Below are positions 1 through 11,435 of a DNA stretch of 64,000 nucleotides, one piece after another. Source of the DNA: Isoetes taiwanensis (Eukaryota; Streptophyta; Lycopodiopsida; Isoetales; Isoetaceae); the NCBI GenBank assembly GCA_021234155.1, contig JAJEKV010000086.1, forward strand, positions 620,001-684,000, read 5' to 3'. A program made the translations under genes and the position numbers. Positions within the stretch are counted from its first letter, which is position 1. The number at the start of each line of letters is the position of its first letter. The notes beneath the pieces are model-generated. The model saw nothing but the letters and a program-made list of their open reading frames with translations, made no database searches and was not told the origin of the DNA.

Positions 1-1686
1 CCAGACTATAAAAGAAAAGCTTCATGGAATGCAAGCAAGCTCAAGTGTGTAATTTGACTAATGCAAACAATGTAAATCTGGACATAGCATTGGACATTGA
101 TAGTTACTAGTTTGCCATCTATCACTCAGCAGTGGAAACTGCAAATCCAAAAGCATAGTACCAACCACACTATAGATGCAGTTTTCAGAAAAGCCTAAAA
201 CTTACATGCGTATCTGTTTAATGAAACACGACCCTCGCAAAAAAATAAAATAAAATAAAATAAAATTGAGGGATAAAATTAATTAATTGATAAGAAACAA
301 AGTACAAGAAGAATGACATAGGGGTACACATGCTCGAGCAACCATGCTCGGACGACAGCCCGCATAGCGCATAAACATATCCTGCATCTCATGGAATGAA
401 CACACCGTTATTGTCTACAATGAGGAGGGTCCTTTCCCAATGGCCGCCTTAAACTGTTCTTTCTGAGGGGATGCCTGGTAGGAGGGGTATAGTTTGTACC
501 TCAAATGAGAGATCAATGCACAGGTTGTGACTCTTCGTTCCTCAAAACCTTCATGCGTCGACGCTTCCATATGAGCCAAAGTAACCATGCTTTACACAGT
601 TCCTCACAAATATATTGTGAATATCCACCAGATTGATTGATAAAGAAATACATATATTGTAAAGCAGTTGCAATTTGACATATGTTGACTTAAGACATTC
701 TTGAGCCTGATAACAAGTCTGCAGAGCATTATCTGAATAAGGTCACCAAGATTGTCCCGCAAATCAAGGGTAAAAGAAGTTGCTCATGCATCAGATAGCC
801 TGTTCACAGCAACAGGAACAACAAGCATGTCAAAATCAATGACTGTTATTTGATCAGAACAATAGAATAGTTGTAATCAAGATACTCTAAGATGACAATC
901 AAGGAATATACAAAATAAACAAACATGTTACTCAGGAATCACTCTAAGTTTTTAGTTGTGTAGTAACCTTCAGGAAACCTTCACAAATTGAGGATGCTTA
1001 AGATCTTTGGACCTGTGAGACAGCTAGAGATCATTTCATCAACCACATCAACTTTTTCACCATAATCCTGAAATAGTTTCCCTATGCAGTGATAACATAC
1101 ATATATTGTAGTGGGATGCGTATTCCATAATTTAGGATAATATACAAACATCACTTCGTGCCCTCGTGAGCTGAAGATATTCAAGTATTATATCTTCTTA
1201 ACCATCTTCTCCATGCTATGTTCTGTGTTCTTGTTAGACATGCCTCCAATTACTCCATGGACACTACTAGTGACTAACCACTATGGTATCTACTAATGTG
1301 TCAATATTTCGACAACCCTTTTATTATTAATTAGCTCTAGCAGAAAGCAGCCAGGAAGCCTGGCATCACATCTAACGCAAAAACCATGCGAACTTCTCTG
1401 CATTATATCCAAAGGGCAAGGAAGTCCGTTTTCATAAATCTTCTTCAAAATCAGGTATAGATAATTTACCTCACGAAGTTTCTTTTATAAGCCAATGCAT
1501 TGAATTCCTTGATGCGGATATTTTTATTACTTCCTAGAAGCAAATCGGCATTACCCACAATAAGTCAAGGTTTTAAAATTCTATAGTAGTTCCCATAGCA
1601 GACACGCTGCAACCATTCCCACTCATCTACATACAATAAATGTAGGGCCTAGAAGAGGGTCCTAGTACAAACAAACCTTAACGGAG
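1..1686. other. AT-rich flank, no gene seen
   Basis: I see no convincing coding region, RNA gene or element terminus here. The only structure is a short (AAAAT)n-type run near 240-265. Open frames are short and lack codon structure. This is the outer flank of the large Gypsy insertion that starts at 1692. Confidence 0.6.
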
Positions 1687-1691
1687 ATAGG

Positions 1692-3235
1692 TGTGACGTT
1701 CCAGCACAGTATACGGTCCCAGGACGTATACTTTACTGCCTCGTCACGCGTACATGCCATCCCGATTGACATGTACGCCGATGTGTAGCTAAGCAAGTAG
1801 CACCCTAGGGGGCAACTTGTGTGCACATTTATTCATGTGTACACTTTAGCCCACTTAATTAATATAGGCAAGTGGGCCACATCCAATTATCCCACATGCT
1901 CAAGGGTTGATGGAAACCCTAGCCCTAACTTATAGTCTATATAAGGCATCTGAAACCCTAACTTTCCATTTTCGTCCACAGCCTTCTAGGGCTCCGTTTC
2001 GCTTGCCCCAAGAGCCAATCTCGACTCTCGAAGTCTGTCTGAGCAGCTTAGCTCATCAGCTCCCCTTTCTAGCTTCATCTTCAAGCAGTTCTGCAGCATG
2101 GACGCATTCAGAGCAGGAGGAGCAAGCCAGGGATCAGGTATTTTGCCAATTCAATAGTTTAATCCGCCTCCCAGGCATAGTGTAAATAGGTTTAGCCTAT
2201 TGAATTGCCCATAACAGCCATCTAGACCTCTAGATATCAAGCCATAACTAAAGAACCTAACTGTGTGATTTAGATTAAATCTTATTCTTTAGTTCTTCTA
2301 TGATATGTATGTGATGATGATCTCTGTGGAATCATTGTATTGGGAAGGGGGGTAGAGGCCTTAAAAGCCTAGTAGTTTGATGCTCCTAGCTAGCCCTCTT
2401 TAATGCACTATTAAATTCGGCCTGTGTACAAGAACCAAACCTGGTTGTGAGTGGAGGGACCAGACTGGCTTACAAGGAGGTGCATGTCCTGGCTCATGAT
2501 CACGTCCCTCTGGTAGTAAAGCCTATCGGGGACTACAGTGCACTAGACCTAATGCTCTGCCACTGCGTGCGGGCTTTGCATGGGTTCGACACTCTTGGGG
2601 TGGTGGACACCTTCCATGGAGTTCAGTCGAGTACGGGCAGTGGCCCTCTAGTCACCTTGAGCTAGCATGCCAACCTCTGGTGGGAGCAATCCCTACCTGC
2701 CCCATCGGAACTGGGGAGATGCAACCCAGAAGTAGCCCCTCTGGCTATGCATCCGGCGGACTACAGTCAAGTCCCAAGACTTTTCAACCTACTCTGCAAA
2801 GTGTGCATAGGAGGGGCGGATGGAGTGGACTACCCTAAGCCATGTTCTTATGCCAGCCATGAATCCATTTGCCATGAATTCTGTCTGCGATGACTTCTGG
2901 AGACCCAAGTCGTCAGTCATTCCTCTTGAGTCTGAGCCTTGGGTAGGATCTCCATATGTGATGTATTGATCTTTGTCTATGCAGATATGTGGTGAACCAT
3001 CCTTCGTGATGGTTATGTGATGTGATGTATTTGTACTTACATATATGTTTACGCTTCCGCAGCTAGGTAGGCCCTGGGGGGGAGACAGGGTAAAATGACC
3101 CCTTCATTTCCCACTGGAACTCGTCAAGGTTGCAGTGATACGTGGAGGGCCTTGTATCAGCATGGAGCTGGTATGGGGGGATGAACTCCTGTTTGATATG
3201 GTGAGTGCACCGTATATGAGTAGGGGACGTCGTAG
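1692..3235 (+). repeat. 5' LTR of the Gypsy element
   Basis: It starts TGTGACGTTCC and runs to just before the primer site. It matches 18834-18999 plus 21848-23251 almost base for base, so it serves as the uninterrupted copy proving the insertion in the 3' LTR. The last few bases (ACGTCGTAG) differ from the 3' LTR end (ACGTTACA), so the exact boundary is uncertain by about 3 bases. Short open frames inside it occur at the same place in both LTRs and are not genes. Confidence 0.9.
1937..1946 (+). promoter_or_regulatory. TATA box in the 5' LTR
   Basis: TATATAAGG lies about 245 bases into the LTR and is conserved in the 3' LTR near 21920. Its position fits a U3 promoter, with R/U5 occupying the remaining 1.3 kb. 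No transcript evidence is available. Confidence 0.5.
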
Positions 3236-3247
3236 TGGTATCAGAGC
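3236..3247 (+). other. Primer binding site (initiator Met tRNA)
   Basis: TGGTATCAGAGC directly after the 5' LTR is the classic plant LTR-retrotransposon primer site, complementary to the 3' end of initiator methionine tRNA. The same 12 bases occur at 56015-56026 in the second LTR element of this window. Confidence 0.93.
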
Positions 3248-5150
3248 AATATTCTTGGAGACCAAGAGCAAAGCACTGGCCATGCTCCCAGTAGTACTAA
3301 CTTAGTAGAATTCTCAAACCTCGAAAAAGTGGGAAAATTTTTTAACCATCATTCATTTAAATTAAGAATATGTCTTAATATTGGGAATTTTAAATTTTTT
3401 CTGTTTCTGGCCCATCCGTCGTTTCCCCCCACTTTTTGCCCCGTCCGTCATTTCCCCCCTTTTTATCCCGCCTCTTTTTTCATTCGTCCCTCCTCCTCCG
3501 CTTTTTTCTTTCCGCTTGTTTCTTTTCCGCTTTCCTCTGCTTTCCCTCATTTATTTTTTTTCAGCGCAGTACAAACGCCCTTCTTCCCCTTTTATTTTTT
3601 TCAACGCCCTTCTTCTTCTTCTTCTAATATTATTTTTCTCTGCAGGTCCGGCCGGCTTCTTCTTTCGGCCGGCTTCTTCTTTCGACCGACTTCTTCTTCT
3701 TCTCTGCAGGTCCGGCCGGCTTCTTCTTCTTCTTCCAGTTTCTTTCGGCTATGTTCTCTGCAGGGGTTGCTGAACTACAACAAAAGCTATGTTTTCTGCA
3801 GGGGTTGCATGCATTTACCAGTTTGTAGGTTTTCTGCAGAGTTTGCCTAACTCCGCATCCATCTCAGCCTTCTACGAGCTTCCATGATGCTGGATTTCTA
3901 TAAGGCTTGCAGCTCCATGAAGCTTTCTACAAGGATCATGAATTTCTAGCATGGATTCTACAAGGATTCTAGCAATTTCTAGCATCTTCTAGCAGCCATG
4001 GAATTACGAGCATCTTCCATGATGCTGGATTTGGAGAAGGGATACATCACAAGCCAAATGCATATAGTGACTTTTCTGTTGTTTTTCTTTTGAACAATAG
4101 CTCTGCGTGACGTTAAAATCTCTTCTTCTTCTTCTTCTTCAATAATTTTGTTTCTAAAATTGGTCTTTGGTGGGTGCTGTGGCGAATACTTAAAACAGAT
4201 GGGATGTGAGGAGGCTAGTCTAGAGCTTATGATGCAGTGAGAAAGCAGCAGCACTATGGAATGAAATGCCATTGCCATTGCTCAGATGCAAGTCTGTCGA
4301 TCTAAATTATATGGTAAGTAGGTCTAATTGGCATTGCTTTTTGATAGACTTACATCCATAGATGCACTGGGCATTTTATTTACAGCTGATTGGAGACTCT
4401 TTTCCAGATTTCTTCTCTGATGTGAATGAAGAAAACGAAGAAAATGTGAATGGGAAGGAAGAGCAGGATGAAGAAAACGAAGAAAATGTGAATGGGAAGG
4501 AAGAGCAGGATCATAAAACTGGCAAAGGACACTGCCAGGGCATCTATGGAGACCCAGTACATGTTTTTGAGGACAATAGTGATGGAAAAGAGGATATGGT
4601 GGTTTCTGATGAGCAGAAACATATCACTTTTAGAATTCTTCACAATTCTTAAATCGCGCTTGGCGCGATTTAAAACTATTACTTTAGTCATTTTCTTGTA
4701 AACTTGTTTCTTTTTATCATTTTGCATGACATCGTTTATGGTTTTGTATAGCATATTCTCCTCATTTGCCTAGTATATTATGAATTTTGAACTTAACTTA
4801 ATCTTAAAAACTTGCAATTAAAGGTTATTTTATGTTCTACATTACCATTTCTTAGGATGATGTTGTAATATTTGCTTCATTTTTTTTAGTTTAGTGAAGT
4901 AAACAAACAAGAAACTGCTCTTTAATGTAAAAAAACTCTTCTTTTTCACTATAATGGTATATGTTTGATTATTGCTAATTGCAACCAATTAAGTCCTTAT
5001 TTAAAGAAAATATAAAATAATAAAAAAATATACAGCATCGAGAATGGTTTTGTAAAAGTTAAAAAAAAAAACTTCACACCAATAAATGCCCCAAAAAGGT
5101 GTCATGCGGCGCGATTTTGGAATAGACATAATCCCAATTTAATTGAATGA
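3248..5150. other. Gypsy leader: pyrimidine-rich repeats, no intact gag
   Basis: This follows the primer site. 3420-3760 is strongly C/T-biased, with a minisatellite of GGTCCGGCCGGCTTCTTCTT-like units at about 3640-3740. 3870-4000 has repeated 'tctagcat/tctacaagg' words. Around 4425-4510 a 42-bp unit encoding E/N/G/K-rich residues is tandemly duplicated. A strong hairpin, AAATCGCGC-TTG-GCGCGATTT, lies at 4651-4671. None of the overlapping open frames resembles a gag protein, so I do not call a gene. Confidence 0.55.
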
Positions 5151-5178
5151 CTAGTTATAGTGCCCGGCGTTGCCGGGC
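5151..5178 (-). mobile_element. Helitron-type 3' terminus, CTAG plus hairpin
   Basis: Read on the minus strand there is a 17-base hairpin, GCCCGGCAACGCCGGGC (7-bp stem, 3-base loop), then a short spacer, CTAG, and a T. That is the canonical Helitron 3' end (hairpin plus CTRR, inserted 5' of T). The element body would lie to the right. I could not identify its 5' end. The same hairpin recurs at 58430-58446, with related sequences near 59280, 62553 and 62846. Confidence 0.6.
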
Positions 5179-5325
5179 TTTAGTAACAATTTGAAGGGGT
5201 GGTTGTTTGATTGTGGACATTACTGGGCATGAATATGATTCTGTCGTAGGCAATTATAAAGTTGTAGAGATAGTTACAATACATAGCTATATTTGAGGAT
5301 GAATGAAAAAAGAAATAGGAGAAGG

Positions 5326-5364
5326 GAAGGAAGGAAGGAAGGAAGGAAGGTTCTTTTATCATCC
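5326..5364 (-). repeat. Short LINE 3'-end relic
   Basis: A GGAA-type tandem tail followed by 'ttcttttatcatccgcgg' resembles the minus-strand LINE tails at 10505 and 7431 ('tttttatcgtccac'). Only about 20 bases beyond the tail match, so this is a weak call. Confidence 0.35.
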
Positions 5365-7430
5365 GCGGATGATGTTAGATTCAAAGTTTTTGAAGGTTTG
5401 GCAAAAACATATTTGTTCGAGGGACAAATTACAATCGTCAATAGTTCTAGTCCTAGTGTTTATTGCCTGTGCAACATTCAAGTTTCGTACTTAATACATT
5501 TAAAATAGTTAATTTGTAAGCGTGCTTTATTTTGATAACATGGGCAATTTCTTGTGCCCAATCATAAACATGGTACATGTGTACCCAAACTTTGGATGGT
5601 ATTGACCCAAGTGTAGTACTAACCATTCTCAAAAAATAAAGAGCTCGATATTAATAGAAACAGAAAAGAACTACGCCATGGGTGAATTAGGCAATTATAT
5701 AGCATGGATTTTGATGGGAAACATGGGTGAATTGTGGAATTATATAACAGAGGTATTTCTAGATAGTTTGAGCACAATAAGTTTGTGACCATGTGCATCA
5801 TATTTATCCATTTTCCATATATCTATCACAGTAAACCTAACTACTTTAGTCATGGTTGTTAGAGAAAAGTAATATAGATCTTGGTAATAAAATTACGAAT
5901 CTCAAACAGGCATATGCAATTCATGACATACCACAACCACAACATTAAAAAATGGAGCAGTACAGAAGACAGCTTTGAATGTAACTCACCCCTAAATGAG
6001 TTTTATGCATAGCACGTACAGTTGTGAAAATGTCTCAAGCGCAAACTTTGCATTTCTTATATCTAGGAGTTCTCAGGGTCCATGATGAGAGAATATGCTA
6101 GATAAAGCTATAAGCCTTCAAGAACTTGTACATTTGTCTCAAAACTTCAAAACTTTGCAATAGAGAATTCGAACAGGAAAAACAATCTCTCTGTGGAATG
6201 CTTTGTATTGTGGTAATTGATAAATAATTAAAACACACATTTTTCGTACTCGAACATTGTTAATTAAGAAGTAAAGTTGGCATGAATTGCCTTCTCCTAC
6301 TTGCATCTCTTTCCCCTAGTCCAGTAGATTCCATTCTTATGAATTGTTTCTTTTTTATGGAATTGCAAGTGGATTTTGAGCAAGGACTTCATAGGCATGC
6401 TAAATGCATGTTATGCAAGTGAGTTGGGGGGAAGGACTTCATGACGTGGATTGGGGATCTGTAGCATGATTGAGAGTGTGCCATAAAGACAGACACATGA
6501 AACAAATGTTTTATAAGTTTACCATGGAAGCCGCTTTAAGCTTCAATAATATGTAATTGAATGTGGTTATTTAAGCTAAGATTGGTGCCTTGCATTTCTT
6601 GTTCTTCTTGCAATGTTTTGATTTGCGGTTCTTTTGTTTAGTGCTAATAATGTATTTTGTTAAGGTGTGCATTCGTGTTTGAGTATACTAACAAATCATT
6701 GATCAAATAAGGTGGGAAGACGTATTAGACATGCATAGCTACATGCAATCTATGTACTACATGCAATCCATGTACTACTTGTATCATGTCTAATCGTGGA
6801 GTTGTAATTATAGTGCGGTTGTAATATTGCAGTAATTTTGTTGACGTTATGGTACAATGTTCATGTAAAATATAGATGTAAAGTTTTAACACGTTTTATA
6901 TTTGAACACAAATCTTTCTACCATTAGACAATAGAATAATAGCAAATGAAGGCCCCTCATATTTCTTTGATATCATCTACAACCATTATGATTCATTAAT
7001 GAGCAAAGCATGGCACATCATAGCAAGTTTACCACTGAAGGTTGGTATCCTGAGAGGGGGAGTGAGATTTGTTGTCAAAGGTTGATGCATCGAACTGTGA
7101 TGCATGCATGATGATTCTGATCTATATGGTGCAAGGCTTAGACAGCTTATGATAAAGTGTTCATATGAGTTATAGGTTTCAAAACATAGCTCTTGAAGTT
7201 GTAGTTGCCGGAAGGTAGATTTGATGAGTTAGAGATTGTTTGGAAAGGAAACCTTGGTTGTAATTCACGCAGTACTAAACATCAGTTTGTATCTATTCTA
7301 TTCTATTCAGAATTGCATCATATTTCATAAGTGTCTTCCTATTTGAGTTTTTTTAAGACAGGTATCCAAATGCAACATTAGATTGAAGATATTTGCGCGG
7401 CGACCCATTTATTATGTAGACCTTCATGTA
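5365..7430. other. AT-rich noncoding stretch
   Basis: No coding sequence, RNA gene or further element terminus is recognisable. It may be the body of the element whose 3' end lies at 5151, but no right-hand boundary was found. Confidence 0.5.
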
Positions 7431-9600
7431 TGAGAATGAGAATGATTTTTTATCGTCCACTGAGGCCAATCGGCCTATGGGACCCATAAGGAGCGCAGCA
7501 AACTTATTACTGTTCGGGTTAAAAAACCCCCGCCCCGAAGGGTTTTCGAGGGAAAAATTGTGGCAGTAATAAGAATGCTGTCAAACTGTACAAGTATACA
7601 TCAATGTATATATACATGTCAAGTGTGTGCCCGAGGACATAGCTGATCTCGCATGTCCATAACCTCCTGAAGATATGATCCTAGCACCCGTAATGCTGTG
7701 CTCAATGTCACATGTAACGGCTGGCCAGGCCTGACCAACTCAGCATATCGTGTCCGAATTTGATCATATGCTGGGCAACTTTGAAGGGTATGAGATTCAT
7801 CCTCAATGACTCCCATTTGGCAGCATTGACAGAGCCTGTCCTGGCGTGGCTCACCAATCCATCTGCCCGTCTCAATTCGAAGATGATGTGCCCCTGTGCG
7901 AATGGAGGCAATGAGTCTGCGCCTTTTCATGGGCAAGTGGGTACGCAGGTAGTATTGCGGGCCTCGTTCCAATGTGGGATTTATGTGGCGCTGGTAGTGT
8001 GCTGTCTTGACCTGTTCAAGGGCATTGGCATCCCAAAGCTTGCTGAGGAAGCAAGCGTCAATGTATTGCCTCAAGCTATGGCGATCTGCCTCTGTTTGCA
8101 CATGTATGCACCTGTGCTCCTGCACATTCCATCTAGCCATCTTTTCCCTCCAGCAGGCCTTGAGGTGCTGCGGCTCCATTGCCATGATATAAGCTAGTTT
8201 AGGGAGACGAGCATCGTCCATGTTGACCACCTTCTGAAAATAGACAATGTGGCGATCAAGGGCCGCCCTCTGAAGAGGCAAGAATCTTGTCTCCTGCAGT
8301 AGAATTTGATATGGGACTGTGGACTTCACCCCTAGTGCTCGTACTAAGAAGGCTTTCTGGACCTGCTCCAAGTCATTCCAAGTAGCAAGTGATACTACTG
8401 GGCCCCATACTTCCACCCCGTATAAAAGGACAGGCTCCACTAAGGCCTTGAACAGGTGTGACTGATGGGCCCAATCATACAACTCCGCTCTATGACTATT
8501 GTTTTGCATTGCATATAGTGCCTTCCACCTGCCACACTTTCGTGGCCCGTATGGATGTGTCCCAGTGCATAGTAGAAGGAAACTCCACTCCCAAATATTT
8601 GTATGTGGATGCAACTTCCACATTTTGGCCTCGGTAACTGAAGGAGGGACCCTCGGCTGACGTGAAGATGATATGAAAACCACCTTAGTCTTGGCGGGTT
8701 GACGCCAAGCATATCGGTCCGCTTGGCGTAATGTGTCCGAGGGCATCGAGATGTCGTTGCATGTCTGCTGGTGTGTAAGCTAGGAGGTCCACATCATCGG
8801 CATATATTAACCGCCTGATGATCGATAGAGAAGGTGAGCTCCATCCCCCATTATCGCCAAACCCGACTCTCAATTGATCAATGTAAAGCCCAAACAATGT
8901 TGGGAAGAGAGGGCATCCCTGACGAACCCCAATACTACTATCAAATGGTTGGCTTGTCGGCTGCAACCGACCCAAGCATCGTTCATATAGCCTGTACACT
9001 ACATTCTGCAAATCTACAGGAACCCCCGGTATTTGCGATCTTGCCCATAGTTTTTCCCCGAGGCACGTTGTCAAACGCCGCCAAAATCCACAAAGCAACA
9101 ATATAGATCCCCGACCGGCGGTTCCCGCGTCTTCAATTAGAGTTATCGCGTGAAGATGTGGTCAATGGTTGAGTGCCGGGATCTGAATCCTGCCTGGGTG
9201 AGGGCCCGCACCTCTGCTGCCTCTGCCCAGCCCGTCAACTGCTGCTCGAGAATCCCAGCAAGCAATTTTGCAAACACCGAACTGACCATGATTGTTCGGT
9301 AATTGGCTGGGCAGTGTGGGTCACCTGCCTTATATATGGGAACAACTCTGCTATTGGTCCACTGCAGCGGGAAACCTTCCTGTAATGCCTTGTTGAACAA
9401 GGCGGCCAGCACTGGTATTATGGACGGCCCTGCCCACTTAAGCAATTCTGCCTGCATACCATCCAAGTCTGGGGCTTTCCCATTGGCAAGACGCTGCAAG
9501 CCTTGTTCCACGTCCGAATCTGTGATTTCCAGCACTGGGCCTTCTTGCAAGGGTAGTGCTGCATGTGCACCCTGAAGGTCGTATAGCTGAGCAAAATATA
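7431..9600 (-). mobile_element. 5'-truncated LINE retrotransposon
   Basis: A non-LTR element on the minus strand that starts within its reverse transcriptase and runs to its 3' end. The end is a GAGAAT-type microsatellite tail at 7431-7446, preceded on the minus strand by a conserved 3' UTR (7447-7600) shared with 10505-10690, 35576-35695 and 55690-55820. The endonuclease is absent. It sits inside the Gypsy internal region, so it is younger than that insertion. The exact 5' end near 9600 is not resolved. Confidence 0.85.
7619..9550 (-). pseudogene. LINE reverse transcriptase and C-terminal region, frameshifted
   Basis: Three frames together encode the C-terminal part of a LINE ORF2. 9550-9143 carries the N-terminal RT motifs, with a DLDGMQAELLKW segment and the AGDPHCPANYRTI block. 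9101-8685 carries GCPLFPTLFGLYIDQL and the catalytic YADD box (YADDVDLLAYT). 8746-7619 carries the post-RT region, with LLYGVEVWG and a CxxC...HxxxxC zinc-binding motif (RLCQCCQ...SHTLQSCP) near its end. The frame changes between segments, so no intact protein can be made. The family copies itself by target-primed reverse transcription. The endonuclease, normally N-terminal, is missing through 5' truncation. A longer relative lies at 50.85-55.84 kb. Confidence 0.85.
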
Positions 9601-10504
9601 ACTTACATGTAGCAGCACCGTTTGCTGCATAACCTGTTCACTTATCTATAAGTTAAACTACAATAGACCTGCACCCTTATTATCACTTGCTGCAAACCAG
9701 TAGAACTTTTAAGCTACCATAGCTATGCCTAACCTAGAGGAACCTAGCATTCGTCCCATATAAACCTGCATACAATAAAATCCCTAACAACCACATCACA
9801 GCACCTTTAAGGAAAGCAACCAAGCCCTTATATTTTATTATACTCCCTTCAAACCAATATTTTCTTCATAAAATTAAGTCGAAGTTTGTTTCATATATCG
9901 CATACATGAGTCAACCTTTTAAACCGTCATCAGCATGCATGTGCCAACCAGCTAATCTATCTTAACTTGAGTGTAATTCCTATAGCAGCACGTCATCTAT
10001 AACCATATACCACTCAGTTACCAGATAGAATTGTTGGTGCAATCTCGATCAGACAGCAGCTTCTAGAACAACATGAACTTCTCGATTCTGCAACCCATAC
10101 CGTTAAGTTGACATTTTAAGGGACAAATCTAAAACCTGAGCACTGTTCTATCTCAATTCAAATCTCGCAAGTAATAGCACCTACTCCACATCTGTCAAAG
10201 GCCTGCACAACATGTTTTAATCAGCAACTATCCATAAAGCATTAAGCTTCGACAAAAGCACACTTTAAAAACCATTGCAACCATTTTCTCATAATGCATG
10301 TATCAAGCATTCAACATATTTATATTTCCCTGCTACTTGAGGAGCAATTCAACCTGATTCCATCTACAACGATGCTAAGTATGCATCTAGACCCATAAAC
10401 TGTCAATGCCATAATATTTTCAATGAATTAGATGGCACAATTTCGAAGCAACCTACTTCTGCCACAGAGATGAATAAAAAATATAGTGTAGCCCTTAATG
10501 CTCA
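9601..10504. other. AT-rich spacer within the Gypsy element
   Basis: Noncoding DNA between two LINE insertions. I see no gene, terminus or repeat in it. Confidence 0.5.
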
Positions 10505-10690
10505 ATATCCTAGGAAGGAAGGAAGGAAGGTACTTTTATCGTCCACGGAGACCAATCGGTCTATGGGACCCAATACAAAAACGCAGCAAGCGGATTACTG
10601 CCCGGATTAAAAAACCCCCGCCCCGAAGGGTTTTCGAGGGAAAAACCGTGGCAGCAATCAGCCTGCTGACAAACTGTCCTAACATATAAA
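10505..10690 (-). repeat. Solo LINE 3' end with GGAA tail
   Basis: A (GGAA)n-like tail at 10505-10526 is followed by about 160 bases closely matching 7447-7600. It is a very short, heavily 5'-truncated insertion of the same LINE family on the minus strand. It contains no coding sequence; the open frames here are chance. Confidence 0.8.
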
Positions 10691-10963
10691 ATGCAGAAAC
10701 ACCCAAATATATACAGTCATGCACCACACCCGTAGTGAAGAATCGGGAAAATTTGCCGGCAGACAAACACCCTCATAATCTTAGGAAATCAAGTTAAAAA
10801 CAATTCCAAAAATATTTTTAGTCAGACCGGAAAATCCCAAATTAAAAAGATTGATTGATAGTTTTTTCTCATTTTTTGTAGTTTATGCTAAGCTAGTAAC
10901 AGTTAGAAGAATTGAAAACCAAACTAAAAAGTTGAACTAAATTTTGACCAAGTGTGGAAAAAT

Positions 10964-11435
10964 TGCTCATGGTATGCGCCAGAGCAACGACCTAAAATTT
11001 AGGTCAAGCCCCAGGCACACACCGTGAGTAACATGACCATAATCACCTTCAAACTTAAGGAATTTGAACAAGATAATATGCTAGATCGAATTTTAAGGTA
11101 AGGGTTAGCTAGAATTGTATATCCCACCCTTAGGAATATGTCTAAAAGTTAAATAATTTTAGTCAAAAATGCAAAATTACTCATGGTATGCGCCAGAGCC
11201 TCGACGTAAAATTTAGGTCGAGCCCCAGGCGCACACCGTGAGTAAATCGCATCGAAAAGGGTCCTAACCATCTCCAAACTAGGAAGTACGGGGTCAATCT
11301 TGCATATCTAGGTGAGATCACCCTTAGTTCATCCTGTTTAGATAAGTTTTGACCAAATAGGGCCAAATTACTCATGGTATGCGCCAGAGCATCAACCTAA
11401 ATTTTAGGTCAGGCCCCAGGCGCACACCGTGAGTA
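10964..11435. repeat. Three tandem units each holding a 67-bp palindrome
   Basis: Near-perfect palindromes lie at about 10964-11031, 11178-11244 and 11369-11435. Each reads TACTCAYGGTRTGCGCC on one arm and its complement GGCGCAYACCRTGAGTA on the other, centred on CCTAAATTTTAGG-like sequence. The flanks are also alike ('ttttgacca...aaattactcatgg'), so the units form a tandem array of about 200 bp. It lies inside the Gypsy internal region. Function is unknown. Confidence 0.85.

Noticed and set aside
1907-2185. 92-codon frame repeated at 21890-22168
   Set aside because: It lies at the same position in both LTRs, overlaps the U3/R region and lacks features. Conservation follows from LTR duplication.
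3329-3850. 173-codon plus-strand frame and its overlapping frames
   Set aside because: It is Phe/Pro/Ser-rich because the DNA is a pyrimidine tract. All frames stay open together and no domain is visible.
7420-9612. CATGTA direct repeats near both ends of the minus-strand LINE as target duplications
   Set aside because: Only six bases match and the 5' end of the truncated LINE is not defined, so the match could be chance.
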